Made by a program: the position numbers and the translations under genes. The notes under the pieces were generated by a model. That model was given only the letters and a program-made list of their open reading frames with translations. It did not search any database and was not told the DNA's origin. This document shows positions 46,873 through 55,905 of a stretch of DNA of 64,000 nt, in pieces (positions within the stretch are counted from its first letter, which is position 1; each line of letters begins with the position of its first letter). The DNA is taken from assembly GCA_031257915.1 (NCBI GenBank), contig JAIRNR010000019.1:54278-118277 (forward strand). Reading direction: 5' to 3'. Source of the DNA: Bacteroidales bacterium (GTDB taxonomy: Bacteria > Bacteroidota > Bacteroidia > Bacteroidales > P3).

Positions 46873-46970
46873 TATAAAGTGATTATTATAAAATGGTAAT
46901 CATAAGATGATAATCATAAAGCAATAACCATAAAATGATAATCATAAGATGATAATACAAAGATAATAAT
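46873..46970 (-). repeat. 14-bp tandem repeat in the leader of the ATPase gene
   Basis: Seven consecutive 14-base units, starting at 46873, 46887, 46901, 46915, 46929, 46943 and 46957. The best plus-strand form is CATAAGATGATAAT; the outermost units are degenerate. The array fills the region between the ATPase start codon and its -7 box, and the last unit contains that box. As RNA it would give a 5' leader of about 90 bases made of repeats. Confidence 0.85.
46958..46965 (-). promoter_or_regulatory. -7 promoter box of the inserted ATPase gene
   Basis: The minus strand reads TATCTTTG, a perfect TAnnTTTG box, about 98 bases upstream of the ATPase start. It is downstream of the terminator that ends the SusC/D unit, so it is the nearest recognisable promoter for the ATPase and possibly for the GH26-to-epimerase genes. 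Confidence 0.6.
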
Positions 46971-46992
46971 TTATTTTAAAGTTTTCGCATTT

Positions 46993-47037
46993 AAAAAACC
47001 TGCCCGCAATGCCGCTATCCGCAGCAATGCGAGCAGG
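46993..47037 (-). terminator. Rho-independent terminator after the SusCD/glycan-binding genes
   Basis: On the minus strand CCTGCTCGCATTGC pairs with GCATTGCGGGCAGG (two mismatches) across an 11-base loop, followed by six T (plus 46998-46993). It lies 19 bases after the stop of the TIG-domain protein and separates the two halves of the mannan locus. Confidence 0.85.
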
Positions 47038-47055
47038 AAAAATTACTATGAAAAA

Positions 47056-49533
47056 TCAATTACGCTCAAATCTTACATTATCAATCAGAAGTTCCATTGT
47101 GTTGCCATTACCACCGTCTGTTGCACCAAATTCGCCGATATTCAAGTCAGGCAAAGAGTTTTCACCCGAACCCCAACCATCTTTAAATTCGGATAAAGAC
47201 ACCGTAACCGTTCTCCAAACCGTTTTGTCGTTCGGAATATTTACAACAGCCATATATTGAGTTCCGCCCGACTCCAATTCTAAACGAATGGCACCGCTGC
47301 CGCTCAGTACACGAACATCAAATTTGACAACCCAACCTTCAGCAGTTACGCCATCAAGAAGCATGTTGTTAGCACCATTGCGGAAAAACATACCACTTCC
47401 GTTATTACCTCTGAAATACGGAGTACCATCCAAACTCAAAGCAGGATTATTTTCTACTCCGTCGTAAAGCCAATAGTCATCAGAACGCTGATTATTAACG
47501 TTCGCTTGTCCCCACCATGAATTTTTTGTGCCATCGTTAAAGTCAAAATACACGTATGACACATCTTTAACAGAAGTGTTTATATTAAAATAATTCACAA
47601 GAGAAACCTTTGTTATAATTGCGGCATATCCGGCTACTCTCATACCGCCTGTCTGTAATTCCGCAAGGTCGGCAAGATTTATATAAAATTCGTACTCTGT
47701 CGAACCCTGCGCAAGTTCGGCGCAATCCCACTCGTTACGCCCAACTGTGTAACTTGTAAGTGCGGCTCCGCTGCTGTTAGTAAACTTAAGTTGATAATAA
47801 GTTGCAGCACCTTCATCACAAGTATATGTAACTTTTATTTTTGAACCGAAACCGGCATTTGCAAACTTCGTTGCCTCAATAACAACATTACTGTTCCAGT
47901 CCCATCCTGTTCCTACATTCTGCATTCCTTCCCAAAGAACAATCTCTTCATTATCGGCATCTCTTGTTACATTAACGGTATAATCGGCAGGACCGCCATT
48001 ATCAGACACTAACGATACGGATACTTCACCGTTTACAGAACTCGGAATGAGTACAAAAATCATGCTGCCCGAAACCATGTATTGCGCAGGCGAGCCATCA
48101 AGCAATACATCCGTAAGATGCTCAACATTTACTGCAACAATTTTAAGAGCATTGCCCGATGTTGTTGATGTTGGAATTTCTGTTGCATAGCAATACTGCG
48201 GTTTCAAAACAGTAAGTTCATCACTTGTAACTTCTTCACCGTTAAACATTGTAAGAACGACATTGCCTGTTTCATTTTCCAGAGTAAGTTCCGGAAGCGA
48301 AATGTTTGTTGCCGAAACTATAACAAGCCCATTCTCCGCATCATATACTTTTTCACCTATTGCTACTGATGTTACAAGGTTTAAATTCGTCCCCGCAAGT
48401 ACTACAACTTCACCAATGTTAGCGGGGTTTGGAGTTATATTTGTAACAGTCGGTTTTAAGGTTGATATTTCAATACCGATGGTGTCATTGTTATCCATAT
48501 TTAATACTATCCTGCCGCTGTGCGCCATTTCGGGCATTGTTACAACAATTTCTGTTGTACTCTGCGATTTAAGTTCCACATTTTTGGCTATGTTTGGGAA
48601 TGTTACATCCTTAACAAGGTCAAGGTTTGTACCGGTAACGGTAATATCGGTTTCAGGTGTAAGATCGGTTACCGGAGTTGCACCGCTGACCGCTGGCACA
48701 ATCATTGTAAGAACATCCTGTGTACCTGTCGTGATAAGCGAATATGCCGTGCCTGTAACAGTGCCTGTTTGTGCCAAACGCGGAACAACAACGGAAAATT
48801 CTGTTTCCGTTTGAGCAAACAAACTGTCGGCTACCACGCCGCCTCCAAATGTTACTGATTTAATCAAATCAACATCTGTTCCCGCAAAGGTGATAACCCC
48901 GCCTGCTTTAATTGTAGCGGGCGAAAATCCTGTAATTACAGGTTGTCTTACCGCAAGTGCTTCATCGGAATAAAGCTGATTACCGTAACCATCGGTAATA
49001 ATAATCTTGCCCGATAATGCTTCACGCGGTACATTCACCTTTATAACCGTTCTTGTCTTTTCATTAAAGGCAGTGGAATCGACAACAGCGTCCGTCCCCG
49101 AAAATACTACACTTGTAATATTCCACAGGTAATCGCCGCTTATTGTAATCTCCGCTCCTGCGCGAACAGTATCAAGCGGAACTATTGAAGCAATTGAATA
49201 TGGTTCCGTGAAAGACAGTGATACTTTTGAAACTATCTGTTTGCCATCGCCATATTTAAGGATTATAGGACCCTCTGTCGCATCCTGCGGAATAACAACT
49301 TTAATTTCGTCACTTGATATCCTTTCAATATCGGTAATATCGCCATGTCCGGGAATAACAACCGTATTCACCTGGTCAAGATTTGTGCCGACAATAGTTA
49401 TCGGTGTTCCGCGCAAAACAGGCAATGGTCCGAATGCCTGCAAAGAAACGGATTTATCCTCTTTTTTGCAACCTGTAAAGCAACACAGTGCGCCAAGCAG
49501 CATTGCAGCAATTATAAATTTATATCGTTTCAT
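47056..49533 (-). CDS. Surface glycan-binding lipoprotein with six TIG/Ig-like domains
   Basis: An 825-residue lipoprotein (LLGALCCFTGCKKED). Six successive IPT/TIG-type sandwiches fill about residues 30-500, each with a phrase such as GTPITIVGTNLDQVNTVVIPG or GEVVVLAGTNLNLVTSVAIG. Two C-terminal sandwiches follow. One is at about 505-640 (WEGMQNVGTGWDWN). The last, at about 645-825 (FDFNDGTKNSWWGQ, ending MELLIDNVRFERN), is like the end of the next protein upstream and is Trp/Tyr rich, as glycan-binding sites are. Position after susD marks it as a SusE/F or SGBP equivalent, projecting a mannan-binding domain outward on a TIG stalk. Direct binding is inferred. Confidence 0.85.
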   Translation of the reverse strand: MKRYKFIIAAMLLGALCCFTGCKKEDKSVSLQAFGPLPVLRGTPITIVGTNLDQVNTVVIPGHGDITDIERISSDEIKVVIPQDATEGPIILKYGDGKQIVSKVSLSFTEPYSIASIVPLDTVRAGAEITISGDYLWNITSVVFSGTDAVVDSTAFNEKTRTVIKVNVPREALSGKIIITDGYGNQLYSDEALAVRQPVITGFSPATIKAGGVITFAGTDVDLIKSVTFGGGVVADSLFAQTETEFSVVVPRLAQTGTVTGTAYSLITTGTQDVLTMIVPAVSGATPVTDLTPETDITVTGTNLDLVKDVTFPNIAKNVELKSQSTTEIVVTMPEMAHSGRIVLNMDNNDTIGIEISTLKPTVTNITPNPANIGEVVVLAGTNLNLVTSVAIGEKVYDAENGLVIVSATNISLPELTLENETGNVVLTMFNGEEVTSDELTVLKPQYCYATEIPTSTTSGNALKIVAVNVEHLTDVLLDGSPAQYMVSGSMIFVLIPSSVNGEVSVSLVSDNGGPADYTVNVTRDADNEEIVLWEGMQNVGTGWDWNSNVVIEATKFANAGFGSKIKVTYTCDEGAATYYQLKFTNSSGAALTSYTVGRNEWDCAELAQGSTEYEFYINLADLAELQTGGMRVAGYAAIITKVSLVNYFNINTSVKDVSYVYFDFNDGTKNSWWGQANVNNQRSDDYWLYDGVENNPALSLDGTPYFRGNNGSGMFFRNGANNMLLDGVTAEGWVVKFDVRVLSGSGAIRLELESGGTQYMAVVNIPNDKTVWRTVTVSLSEFKDGWGSGENSLPDLNIGEFGATDGGNGNTMELLIDNVRFERN

Positions 49534-49551
49534 AACTCTAATGTATTTATG

Positions 49552-50718
49552 TTATTTAATTTTTACAAGGCGCAGATTGTCCATCTTTATATCTATGGGC
49601 AAACTCTCTGCCGCGTCACCAAAAACAAAGCAGTTGAAATTAACTATCTGCGCAGAACTCGTATAGTGCATGTTCGTACTGCCTGTACTTTTGTTTACGT
49701 TGAATTCGCTAAGCGGAATAGTTGCAGTTGCCCAATTGCTCATTTGTAAATTTGTTACGGCATCGTCTATTTTATACGGTTCCCACAAATATTGGCAAGC
49801 ATTATCGGCGTCAATATTGGCATCTTCTGCTGCGGTAAACCACATATACATATTTGGCTGTTTCCAATTTTCAACTTTGTATTCAAAACGCAAAGCATAA
49901 TTTTCGGGATTTTCTTCCGCCGGAATTAAAGTCTTTCCTCCGGAGAAATACAGCAATTGTAATTGGTCAGCGGGCCATGACCACGAGCCGCCTGTGCCGT
50001 GCAGCCATACATATTGACCGTTCAAACCGCCATCAGTACCAAAATCACTGCGTCCCCACCAATTCCAGGCAGCCGGATCTTCGCCGTCAATAAATATGCC
50101 TGTGGCATCTCTAAATGTAAATTTAGAACGACCTGTTCCATAAATTGAGGTTACGGTAATTGCACCCGAAAGAGTACCATCAGGAACAATAACCGTCACC
50201 GATGTTTCGGTACTGCTAACTATTTCACCTCGCAGATTACCCGCAAAAAGAACTTCCGAAACATTAAAGAAGTAACGTCCCCTGATAATTACTTCATCCC
50301 CATCCTTTGCCCATTCACAGGAAATTTCCGCAACATCGGGCGCAGGAATATTTAAGCCCAATGCAAATTTGCAAACTTTGCCGGAGGCGGTTATAAGTGT
50401 TATCGTATCACTAATAACACTCGGCATTTCGTCCGGAACAACAACAATAATATTTGTCGGTGAAACCATATTGGGGTTTAACTTTGCTTTTCTATCATTA
50501 AACCACACTTCCGTAACGTTGCCCAAATGCTCACCTACAATAGCCACAGTCGCGCCCATATCAACAGAGGTCAACAGTTGGTCTGCGGCATCCGAATCAA
50601 TCGGACGCACATATTTAACAACAGGCATATTGTCGTCTATTTTGTCCTTTTTACAAGACGTAAAAGCACCTGCGAGCAAAAACATTGCCGTTAAACTTAT
50701 AATATATTTTTTAATCAT
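49552..50718 (-). CDS. Surface glycan-binding lipoprotein with two TIG domains
   Basis: A 388-residue lipoprotein (LLAGAFTSCKKDK). Two TIG domains occupy about residues 35-205 (VDMGATVAIVGEHLGNVTEVWF; DGDEVIIRGRYFFNVSEVLF). A C-terminal sandwich (about 206-388) has many aromatic residues (AWNWWGRSDFG, GGSWSWPADQ, NMYMWFTAAED) and ends IKMDNLRLVKIK. The layout is that of PUL surface glycan-binding proteins. It lies 45 bases after susD and 18 bases before the six-TIG protein. The two proteins probably bind mannan at different reach from the membrane. Confidence 0.86.
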   Translation of the reverse strand: MIKKYIISLTAMFLLAGAFTSCKKDKIDDNMPVVKYVRPIDSDAADQLLTSVDMGATVAIVGEHLGNVTEVWFNDRKAKLNPNMVSPTNIIVVVPDEMPSVISDTITLITASGKVCKFALGLNIPAPDVAEISCEWAKDGDEVIIRGRYFFNVSEVLFAGNLRGEIVSSTETSVTVIVPDGTLSGAITVTSIYGTGRSKFTFRDATGIFIDGEDPAAWNWWGRSDFGTDGGLNGQYVWLHGTGGSWSWPADQLQLLYFSGGKTLIPAEENPENYALRFEYKVENWKQPNMYMWFTAAEDANIDADNACQYLWEPYKIDDAVTNLQMSNWATATIPLSEFNVNKSTGSTNMHYTSSAQIVNFNCFVFGDAAESLPIDIKMDNLRLVKIK

Positions 50719-50763
50719 AATATTATTTTTTTATAATGAATGATTGAACTTCGTTTCATATTC

Positions 50764-52449
50764 TTAAAATTCATAATCCTTTGCCTCTTGCATAATGTTG
50801 GGCGTTTTTGTTACGGTACTCGCAGGAATGGGTAATGTTAAACTGTTTTCTACAAAATTTATTTGCATGGCATTTTCGTTATAATAGAACGGAGTACCTG
50901 TTTCCTGAGTAATGGTATCGGGCAAAACAGGATTAAAACCGCCATGATACATATCCGCTGCATTGTAGTCTTCAAGTTTAATTGAACTGTTGCCATTTGT
51001 TATATACTGCCTTTCACGGTGCATTCCGTTTATATACGTAAGCGCGTCCTGCATATTGCGATAACTCATACGCTTTATATCAAAGAAATTATTACCTTCA
51101 AAGGCAAATTCGCACCTGCGTTCCTTTATGAGTGCGGGGTAAGTAATCTCAGAAACAGTATTAAGATTTGCACGCAAACGAACCTGATTGAATACATCAA
51201 CCGCAAGAGCATCTGTTGTAGAAACACCTGCACCGATACATGCTTCAACATAGCATAAATACACATCAGTTAAACGCAGAATGTAGAGATTATTTCCCGC
51301 ATCCTGATTTGAACCTGCTTTACCGCCGCAGTCTTCGTTCGTACCAACAAGATATTTTCTAACATGAGCAAGCATTTCATTCGGCATTTCGGTACTTTTA
51401 TCCTCCGAATAATTTACGTAGGTATAGCCGCCGCCGCCAAGATTATTATAATGGTCGCCATTGCGCATAAATGTTAACGGTCGGCGCAAATCACCATCTT
51501 CAAACGCTTCCTGCAAACTTAAAGTTGGTCCCTTGCCCGCACCATAAGCAGCACCATTGTTCAAAAGTGCATTGCGTGTAAGGTGCGCACTATGCAGATT
51601 GCCGTAGCCATAGCCGTCATTTGTGCATTGCATTGCAAAAAGCGATTCCACATTATTATTACCTGACGGATAGAACATATCAGACAAATTTGAATAGAGC
51701 GACAAACCGCTGTTCTTTATAACATCTTCGGCGTAGTTTTTTGCGGCAGTAAAATTTGCAGCAGAATTTGCGTCATTAAGGTGCGATGCCATCGTAAGGT
51801 GCAATTTAGCAAGCATTCCTTTCGCCGTCCATTGCGTACAACGCCCTGCTTCCCACGTGGTCGCCGACAAATTTTCCATTGCAAACACTAAATCTCTGCG
51901 TATAAACTCATACACACTTGACTGCTTGTAGCGATAAACTTCGTTATTATTTATATTGTTATTAGTAATAACAGGCACATCCCGCCAATACTCCGTCAGC
52001 AAAAAATGCGCAATACCGCGAATACAGCGTGCCTCTGCAAGGGCGCGTGTTATTGCACCTTCCGAAACGCCGTTTGTTCTTGCTGCCTCAGGCATGTCAT
52101 TGAGTATATTATTACAGTATGATATTACACGATACAAACCATTCCATCCCTGAGTAAGAAATTTATTCCCATTATTAAAAGTCATATAATAGAACTGTCC
52201 CTCCTGGTCATAAGTATAGAACAGATCACCTGCAAGTTCGTCGCCTGCCATCCATTGAAAACTTGTCCCAAAATCCTGCCATACAAACATTGTGTAAAGC
52301 GTGCGGGTTGCAGCATTAACCGATGCGTCTGATGTATAATAATTGTCAAAAGTAAGATTATCATCAGGCACGACTGTCAAAAACTTTTGGCAAGATGTGG
52401 CACATATCAGAGACAGTGCCAATCCCATAAATATCATTATTCGTTTCAT
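50764..52449 (-). CDS. susD: SusD/RagB-family glycan-binding lipoprotein
   Basis: A 561-residue lipoprotein (ICATSCQKFL) that forms the lid of the SusC importer. The SusD start (CQKFLTVVPDDNLTFDNYYTS), the TPR-like helical core (RCIRGIAHFLLTEYWRDVPVI, ARCTQ-WTAKGMLAKLHLTMA), and the C-terminal RRCEFAFEGNNFFDIKRM followed by LPIPASTVTKTPNIMQ are all family features. It pairs with the adjacent SusC and is inferred to take up manno-oligosaccharides. A 155-base gap with a potential RNA hairpin separates it from susC. Confidence 0.95.
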   Translation of the reverse strand: MKRIMIFMGLALSLICATSCQKFLTVVPDDNLTFDNYYTSDASVNAATRTLYTMFVWQDFGTSFQWMAGDELAGDLFYTYDQEGQFYYMTFNNGNKFLTQGWNGLYRVISYCNNILNDMPEAARTNGVSEGAITRALAEARCIRGIAHFLLTEYWRDVPVITNNNINNNEVYRYKQSSVYEFIRRDLVFAMENLSATTWEAGRCTQWTAKGMLAKLHLTMASHLNDANSAANFTAAKNYAEDVIKNSGLSLYSNLSDMFYPSGNNNVESLFAMQCTNDGYGYGNLHSAHLTRNALLNNGAAYGAGKGPTLSLQEAFEDGDLRRPLTFMRNGDHYNNLGGGGYTYVNYSEDKSTEMPNEMLAHVRKYLVGTNEDCGGKAGSNQDAGNNLYILRLTDVYLCYVEACIGAGVSTTDALAVDVFNQVRLRANLNTVSEITYPALIKERRCEFAFEGNNFFDIKRMSYRNMQDALTYINGMHRERQYITNGNSSIKLEDYNAADMYHGGFNPVLPDTITQETGTPFYYNENAMQINFVENSLTLPIPASTVTKTPNIMQEAKDYEF

Positions 52450-52518
52450 ATTATTATAATTTGTTTTTAATTGGTTATATGAAACTCACAGTTGAAAGCC
52501 ATGCCCGCAGCCGAGTTT

Positions 52519-52555
52519 AGCCGTTTTAGATAATCATTATCTCGGATGTCCGGCT
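52519..52555 (-). promoter_or_regulatory. Potential RNA hairpin between susC and susD
   Basis: On the minus strand, AGCCG and CGGCT flank a perfect palindrome AGATAATGATTATCT (plus 52528-52542). The gap between susC and susD is 155 bases, much longer than other gaps in the unit. The structure may tune the susC:susD ratio or stabilise an mRNA end. There is no T-run, so it is not a classic terminator. Confidence 0.4.
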
Positions 52556-52604
52556 TTTTATATGTTCGTTCCATTGTATATCTTTTTTTCATTGTAACTG
52601 TAAA

Positions 52605-55600
52605 TTAAAATCCGATATTTACTCCAAGCGAAAATATTCTCGGCGTCGGATAACGTCCCAAATCAATATTTGTCAGGATTACATTTTGGTTATACGAACC
52701 AATTTCAGGATCCAAACCGCTGTATTTTGTAAACGTCCAAACATTTTGAGCATTAAAGTAAAGTTTAAGATTAGTTATATATGCTTTCTTTAACCATTCT
52801 TTTGGAAAGTTATAAGCGAGTGAGATATTTTGAATACGCAAAAAACTTGCATCTTCGAGCCAACGGTCGCTCATACGGTTGTTGCCGTTTATGTCATTTA
52901 CGCTGAAACGCGGAATGGTCGGATTATCCGATAAATTTGTAATGTAGCAATTGTTCGGGTCGGTAACATTCTGGTTATTGCCGTCATGGTAGCCAAGTTG
53001 CACGCGATCCAGCTCACTTACCGATTGATTGTCCCAAAGGTTCATACCACCCTCTGTTTTCACGCGTACATAGTTCAGGATTTCTCCGCCATACTGACCT
53101 GTTAAATTCAGATTTAATTCCCATCCCTTATACGTAAAAGTATTGTTAAAACCAAAAGTAAATTCGGGATTTGGGTCGCCTATTATGGTTTGGTCATATT
53201 CGTCAATAACGCCGTCTTTAACACCGTTCGGACCGCTTATATCTTTAAATTTAACATCACCAATCCAGGCTCCTGTAGTACGGTGAACACCAACATCTGT
53301 GGGTTTTGCAGAAGTCATAAGGTCATTGGCGTCTTTATAATAACCATCGGTAACATAACCATAAAAGACGCCCATCGGCTGTCCAACCATTATAGTAGAT
53401 ACGGTTGTGAATGCACCGTTAAAAGTCATTTGATTAAGGTCGCCGTAGAAAGGCGTTCCCAAATCGTCAAGAGCCACAACCTTATTCCTGTTAACAGATA
53501 CGACAAGGTTACTGTACCAGTTAAAATCTTTACCCGCAATATTATGTGTGTTCAAAGCAATATCCATACCTTTATTATCAACCTTACCAATGTTCATATA
53601 AGGTGCTGCAATATATAGCCAGGGTTCAGAACCACCAAGCACCGGTGAAACAGAGGGTTGAAGTAAGAGGTCCTTTGTAGTCTTGTAATAAACATCAACT
53701 GTCAAATCAATTCTTTGATTAAAGAAACCTATATCCAAACCTGTGTTATATTGAATTGATGTTTCCCATTTTAAATCAGGATTGGCGTTGTTTTGCATTC
53801 TGTATCCGGTACCTGTCCACGTAGGAACAGCAAGCATTGTAGAGCCATAGAGATAATTTCCTATATTATCATTGCCGTTATGTCCGTAGCCAATACGAAG
53901 TTTTAAATTTGAAACAACATTTTCTGCAGGTTTCATAAATTCCTCGTTTGAAATACGCCATGCTGCCGCAGCAGAAGGGAAAAGTCCCCAACGATGATTT
54001 GCGCCAAAACGAGAGGACGCATCACCGCGTGCCGTTAATGTCAATAAATATCTGTCGGCATAATTATAGTTTGCACGACCGAATACAGACAGTTTTGCTA
54101 CTCTGCCGCTCCAACCGTTATTACTTGTAAATACACCGTCTTTACCTGTTACATGAATGTCGTTAGACGAAAGTTGATCTTTTATTATCTGTGTTCCATT
54201 CCAGGTAGATTGCGATGTTTCGGTTCCTGCCATAATATTTAAATTATGATTTCCGAAACTTTGATTGTATGTGAGATAATTTTTCCAGTTAAAATAAAAA
54301 TTATTTTCCTCTTGCTGCATTATCTTGATATTGGTTTCTTTCAATAGTCCGTATTCGTAACTTGGTTTGAAACCAAGATTTTTATTATGTCCTCCGTCAA
54401 TACCAAATTCCGTACGGAAAGAAACGTATTTACCAAAATTAAACTGTGCATAAACATTACCCATAATCCTGTCGCGAATAAAATTATTTATTTGATCTTT
54501 TGTTAATGCAACAGGATTATATAAAGATGAACCGAATGTAGTATTAGGTCCGGCATACTTACCGTCAAAATCGTAAACAGGAACCGCAGGCGACATTAGT
54601 GCAGCTTGCATAACAAGTCCATTTATACCATCATTGTTTATCATATTTTCGTCTGTACGTGCATACGACAAAACACCACCTGCTTTTACCCATTTGTTAA
54701 ACTCATTATCAACGCTAACACGTGCAGTATAACGTTCAAAATCAGAATTAAGATAAGTTCCGTCCTGCCCCGTATATCCAAGCGATAATGCGTATTGAAG
54801 TCCTTTTGCGCCGCCGCTCATAGAGATAGCGTGATTATGCATCCAGGCATTACGGGTAACTTCATCTTGCCAATCGGTACCTTTTCCAAGTAAAGACGGA
54901 TCTAAATAAGACTGGTCTATATTTTCAAGAAATCCCTCAGCATTTAACGACTTTTGATACTCCGCATACTGACTTAAATTCATCATTTTGTACTTGTTCG
55001 GGCGAATTTGCAAAGCAGCATAACCATCATAAGTAACACTAAACTTTCCGGACTGTCCGCGCTTTGTGGTAACAATAATAACACCGTTTGCGCCTGCCGA
55101 ACCATATATAGCAGTAGCAGAAGCATCTTTAAGAATATCTATTGAAACAATATCGCTCGGCGCAATTGCAGCAAGCGGACTAACCATGTTTTGACCTCCC
55201 GAACCGCCGCTCCATTCATAATTTACAGTTGCCGTACCTGCACCGCTCATCGGAATACCATCTATAACATATAACGGCTCGTTGCTTCCTGTTATGGAAC
55301 TTGCACCGCGAATACGAATTGAAGCAGCCGCGCCCGGCGCACCGGAGTTTTGCGAAACCTGCACACCAGGAATACGTCCTTGCAAACCTTGTTCAAGGGA
55401 TACTATTGTTGATTTTTGCAGATTTTCCCCCGAAAGCGAACTGACAGATCCCGTAACATCCGGCTTTCTCATTGTACCATACCCCACAACAACAACTTCG
55501 CCAAGCATTTCGCTGCCCTCTCCAAGCGACACATCAATACTGGTCTGCCCCGGCTCAAGCCGCACTTCACGTGTCTTATATCCGATACTCGAAAAAACAA

Positions 55601-55808
55601 GCACATCGCTGCCGCCTGTCATTTTCAAAGTAAAATTACCATCCACATCGGCAACAGCACCGCCTGTGGACGAACCCTTAATTTTGACGGTTGCCCCAAC
55701 CATTGGGGATCCATCCCCTGCATTGGTAACTCTGCCTGTAATTTCGCGTTGTGCAAACCCGCTAAACCCAAGCATTAAGACCAACACTAATAGAACAAAT
55801 TTTTTCAT
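52605..55808 (-). CDS. susC: SusC/RagA-family TonB-dependent oligosaccharide importer
   Basis: A 1067-residue TonB-dependent outer-membrane transporter. After the signal peptide (to residue 20, GFSGFAQ) there is a carboxypeptidase-regulatory-like domain (about 20-105, REITGRVTNAGDGSPMVGAT), then the SusC signature (VVVVGYGTMRKPDVTGSVSS), a plug (about 115-235, with IRIRGASSITGSNEPLYVIDG) and a large 22-stranded barrel ending in FSLGVNIGF. With SusD it forms the energy-dependent importer for this locus. No STN domain or anti-sigma partner is seen, so regulation is not through a SusC-linked ECF sigma. Its promoter carries the paired operator also found before the GH5 gene. Confidence 0.95.
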   Translation of the reverse strand: MKKFVLLVLVLMLGFSGFAQREITGRVTNAGDGSPMVGATVKIKGSSTGGAVADVDGNFTLKMTGGSDVLVFSSIGYKTREVRLEPGQTSIDVSLGEGSEMLGEVVVVGYGTMRKPDVTGSVSSLSGENLQKSTIVSLEQGLQGRIPGVQVSQNSGAPGAAASIRIRGASSITGSNEPLYVIDGIPMSGAGTATVNYEWSGGSGGQNMVSPLAAIAPSDIVSIDILKDASATAIYGSAGANGVIIVTTKRGQSGKFSVTYDGYAALQIRPNKYKMMNLSQYAEYQKSLNAEGFLENIDQSYLDPSLLGKGTDWQDEVTRNAWMHNHAISMSGGAKGLQYALSLGYTGQDGTYLNSDFERYTARVSVDNEFNKWVKAGGVLSYARTDENMINNDGINGLVMQAALMSPAVPVYDFDGKYAGPNTTFGSSLYNPVALTKDQINNFIRDRIMGNVYAQFNFGKYVSFRTEFGIDGGHNKNLGFKPSYEYGLLKETNIKIMQQEENNFYFNWKNYLTYNQSFGNHNLNIMAGTETSQSTWNGTQIIKDQLSSNDIHVTGKDGVFTSNNGWSGRVAKLSVFGRANYNYADRYLLTLTARGDASSRFGANHRWGLFPSAAAAWRISNEEFMKPAENVVSNLKLRIGYGHNGNDNIGNYLYGSTMLAVPTWTGTGYRMQNNANPDLKWETSIQYNTGLDIGFFNQRIDLTVDVYYKTTKDLLLQPSVSPVLGGSEPWLYIAAPYMNIGKVDNKGMDIALNTHNIAGKDFNWYSNLVVSVNRNKVVALDDLGTPFYGDLNQMTFNGAFTTVSTIMVGQPMGVFYGYVTDGYYKDANDLMTSAKPTDVGVHRTTGAWIGDVKFKDISGPNGVKDGVIDEYDQTIIGDPNPEFTFGFNNTFTYKGWELNLNLTGQYGGEILNYVRVKTEGGMNLWDNQSVSELDRVQLGYHDGNNQNVTDPNNCYITNLSDNPTIPRFSVNDINGNNRMSDRWLEDASFLRIQNISLAYNFPKEWLKKAYITNLKLYFNAQNVWTFTKYSGLDPEIGSYNQNVILTNIDLGRYPTPRIFSLGVNIGF

Positions 55809-55836
55809 ATATTAGGTTTTTTATTTTTTACGAGGT

Positions 55837-55844
55837 CAAATTTA
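55837..55844 (-). promoter_or_regulatory. -7 promoter box of susC
   Basis: The minus strand reads TAAATTTG (TAnnTTTG), 28 bases upstream of the susC start. The predicted leader of roughly 20 bases is A/T-rich with no Shine-Dalgarno sequence. The proximal operator copy ends exactly 20 bases upstream of this box. Confidence 0.7.
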
Positions 55845-55864
55845 TGCAAGATAATAATATAAAA

Positions 55865-55901
55865 GTGATACTATTTTAACAGTTTGTGATACTTTTTTAG
55901 C
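55865..55901 (-). promoter_or_regulatory. Paired operator (21-bp direct repeat) of the susC promoter
   Basis: Minus strand: distal copy GCTAAAAAAGTATCAC (55901-55886), five bases, proximal copy GTTAAAATAGTATCAC (55880-55865). The start-to-start distance is 21 bp, two helical turns, which puts both on the same face. The same pair, with the same distance to its -7 box, precedes the GH5 gene. This is the layout expected for an AraC-type activator or the AraC domain of a hybrid two-component sensor. The region lies between the CE7 stop and the susC start. Confidence 0.8.
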
Positions 55902-55905
55902 AATT

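Noticed and set aside
46870..46905. A remnant of the mannan operator before the ATPase gene (GTGATTATTATAAAAT)
   Set aside because: Similarity to the 16-mer is poor, there is no second copy at 21 bp, and the sequence is explained by the 14-bp repeat.
46873..46970. Possible CRISPR array
   Set aside because: The units are 14 bases, directly abutting and without spacers, and no cas genes are near. It is a simple tandem repeat.
48263..48858. Plus-strand open frames opposite the TIG-domain gene
   Set aside because: They are shadows of a repetitive beta-rich gene on the minus strand, with no signal peptide or family match.
55282..55815. Long open frame on the plus strand opposite susC
   Set aside because: It is antisense to the well-conserved SusC plug region, has no recognisable domain, and reflects codon bias of the real gene.
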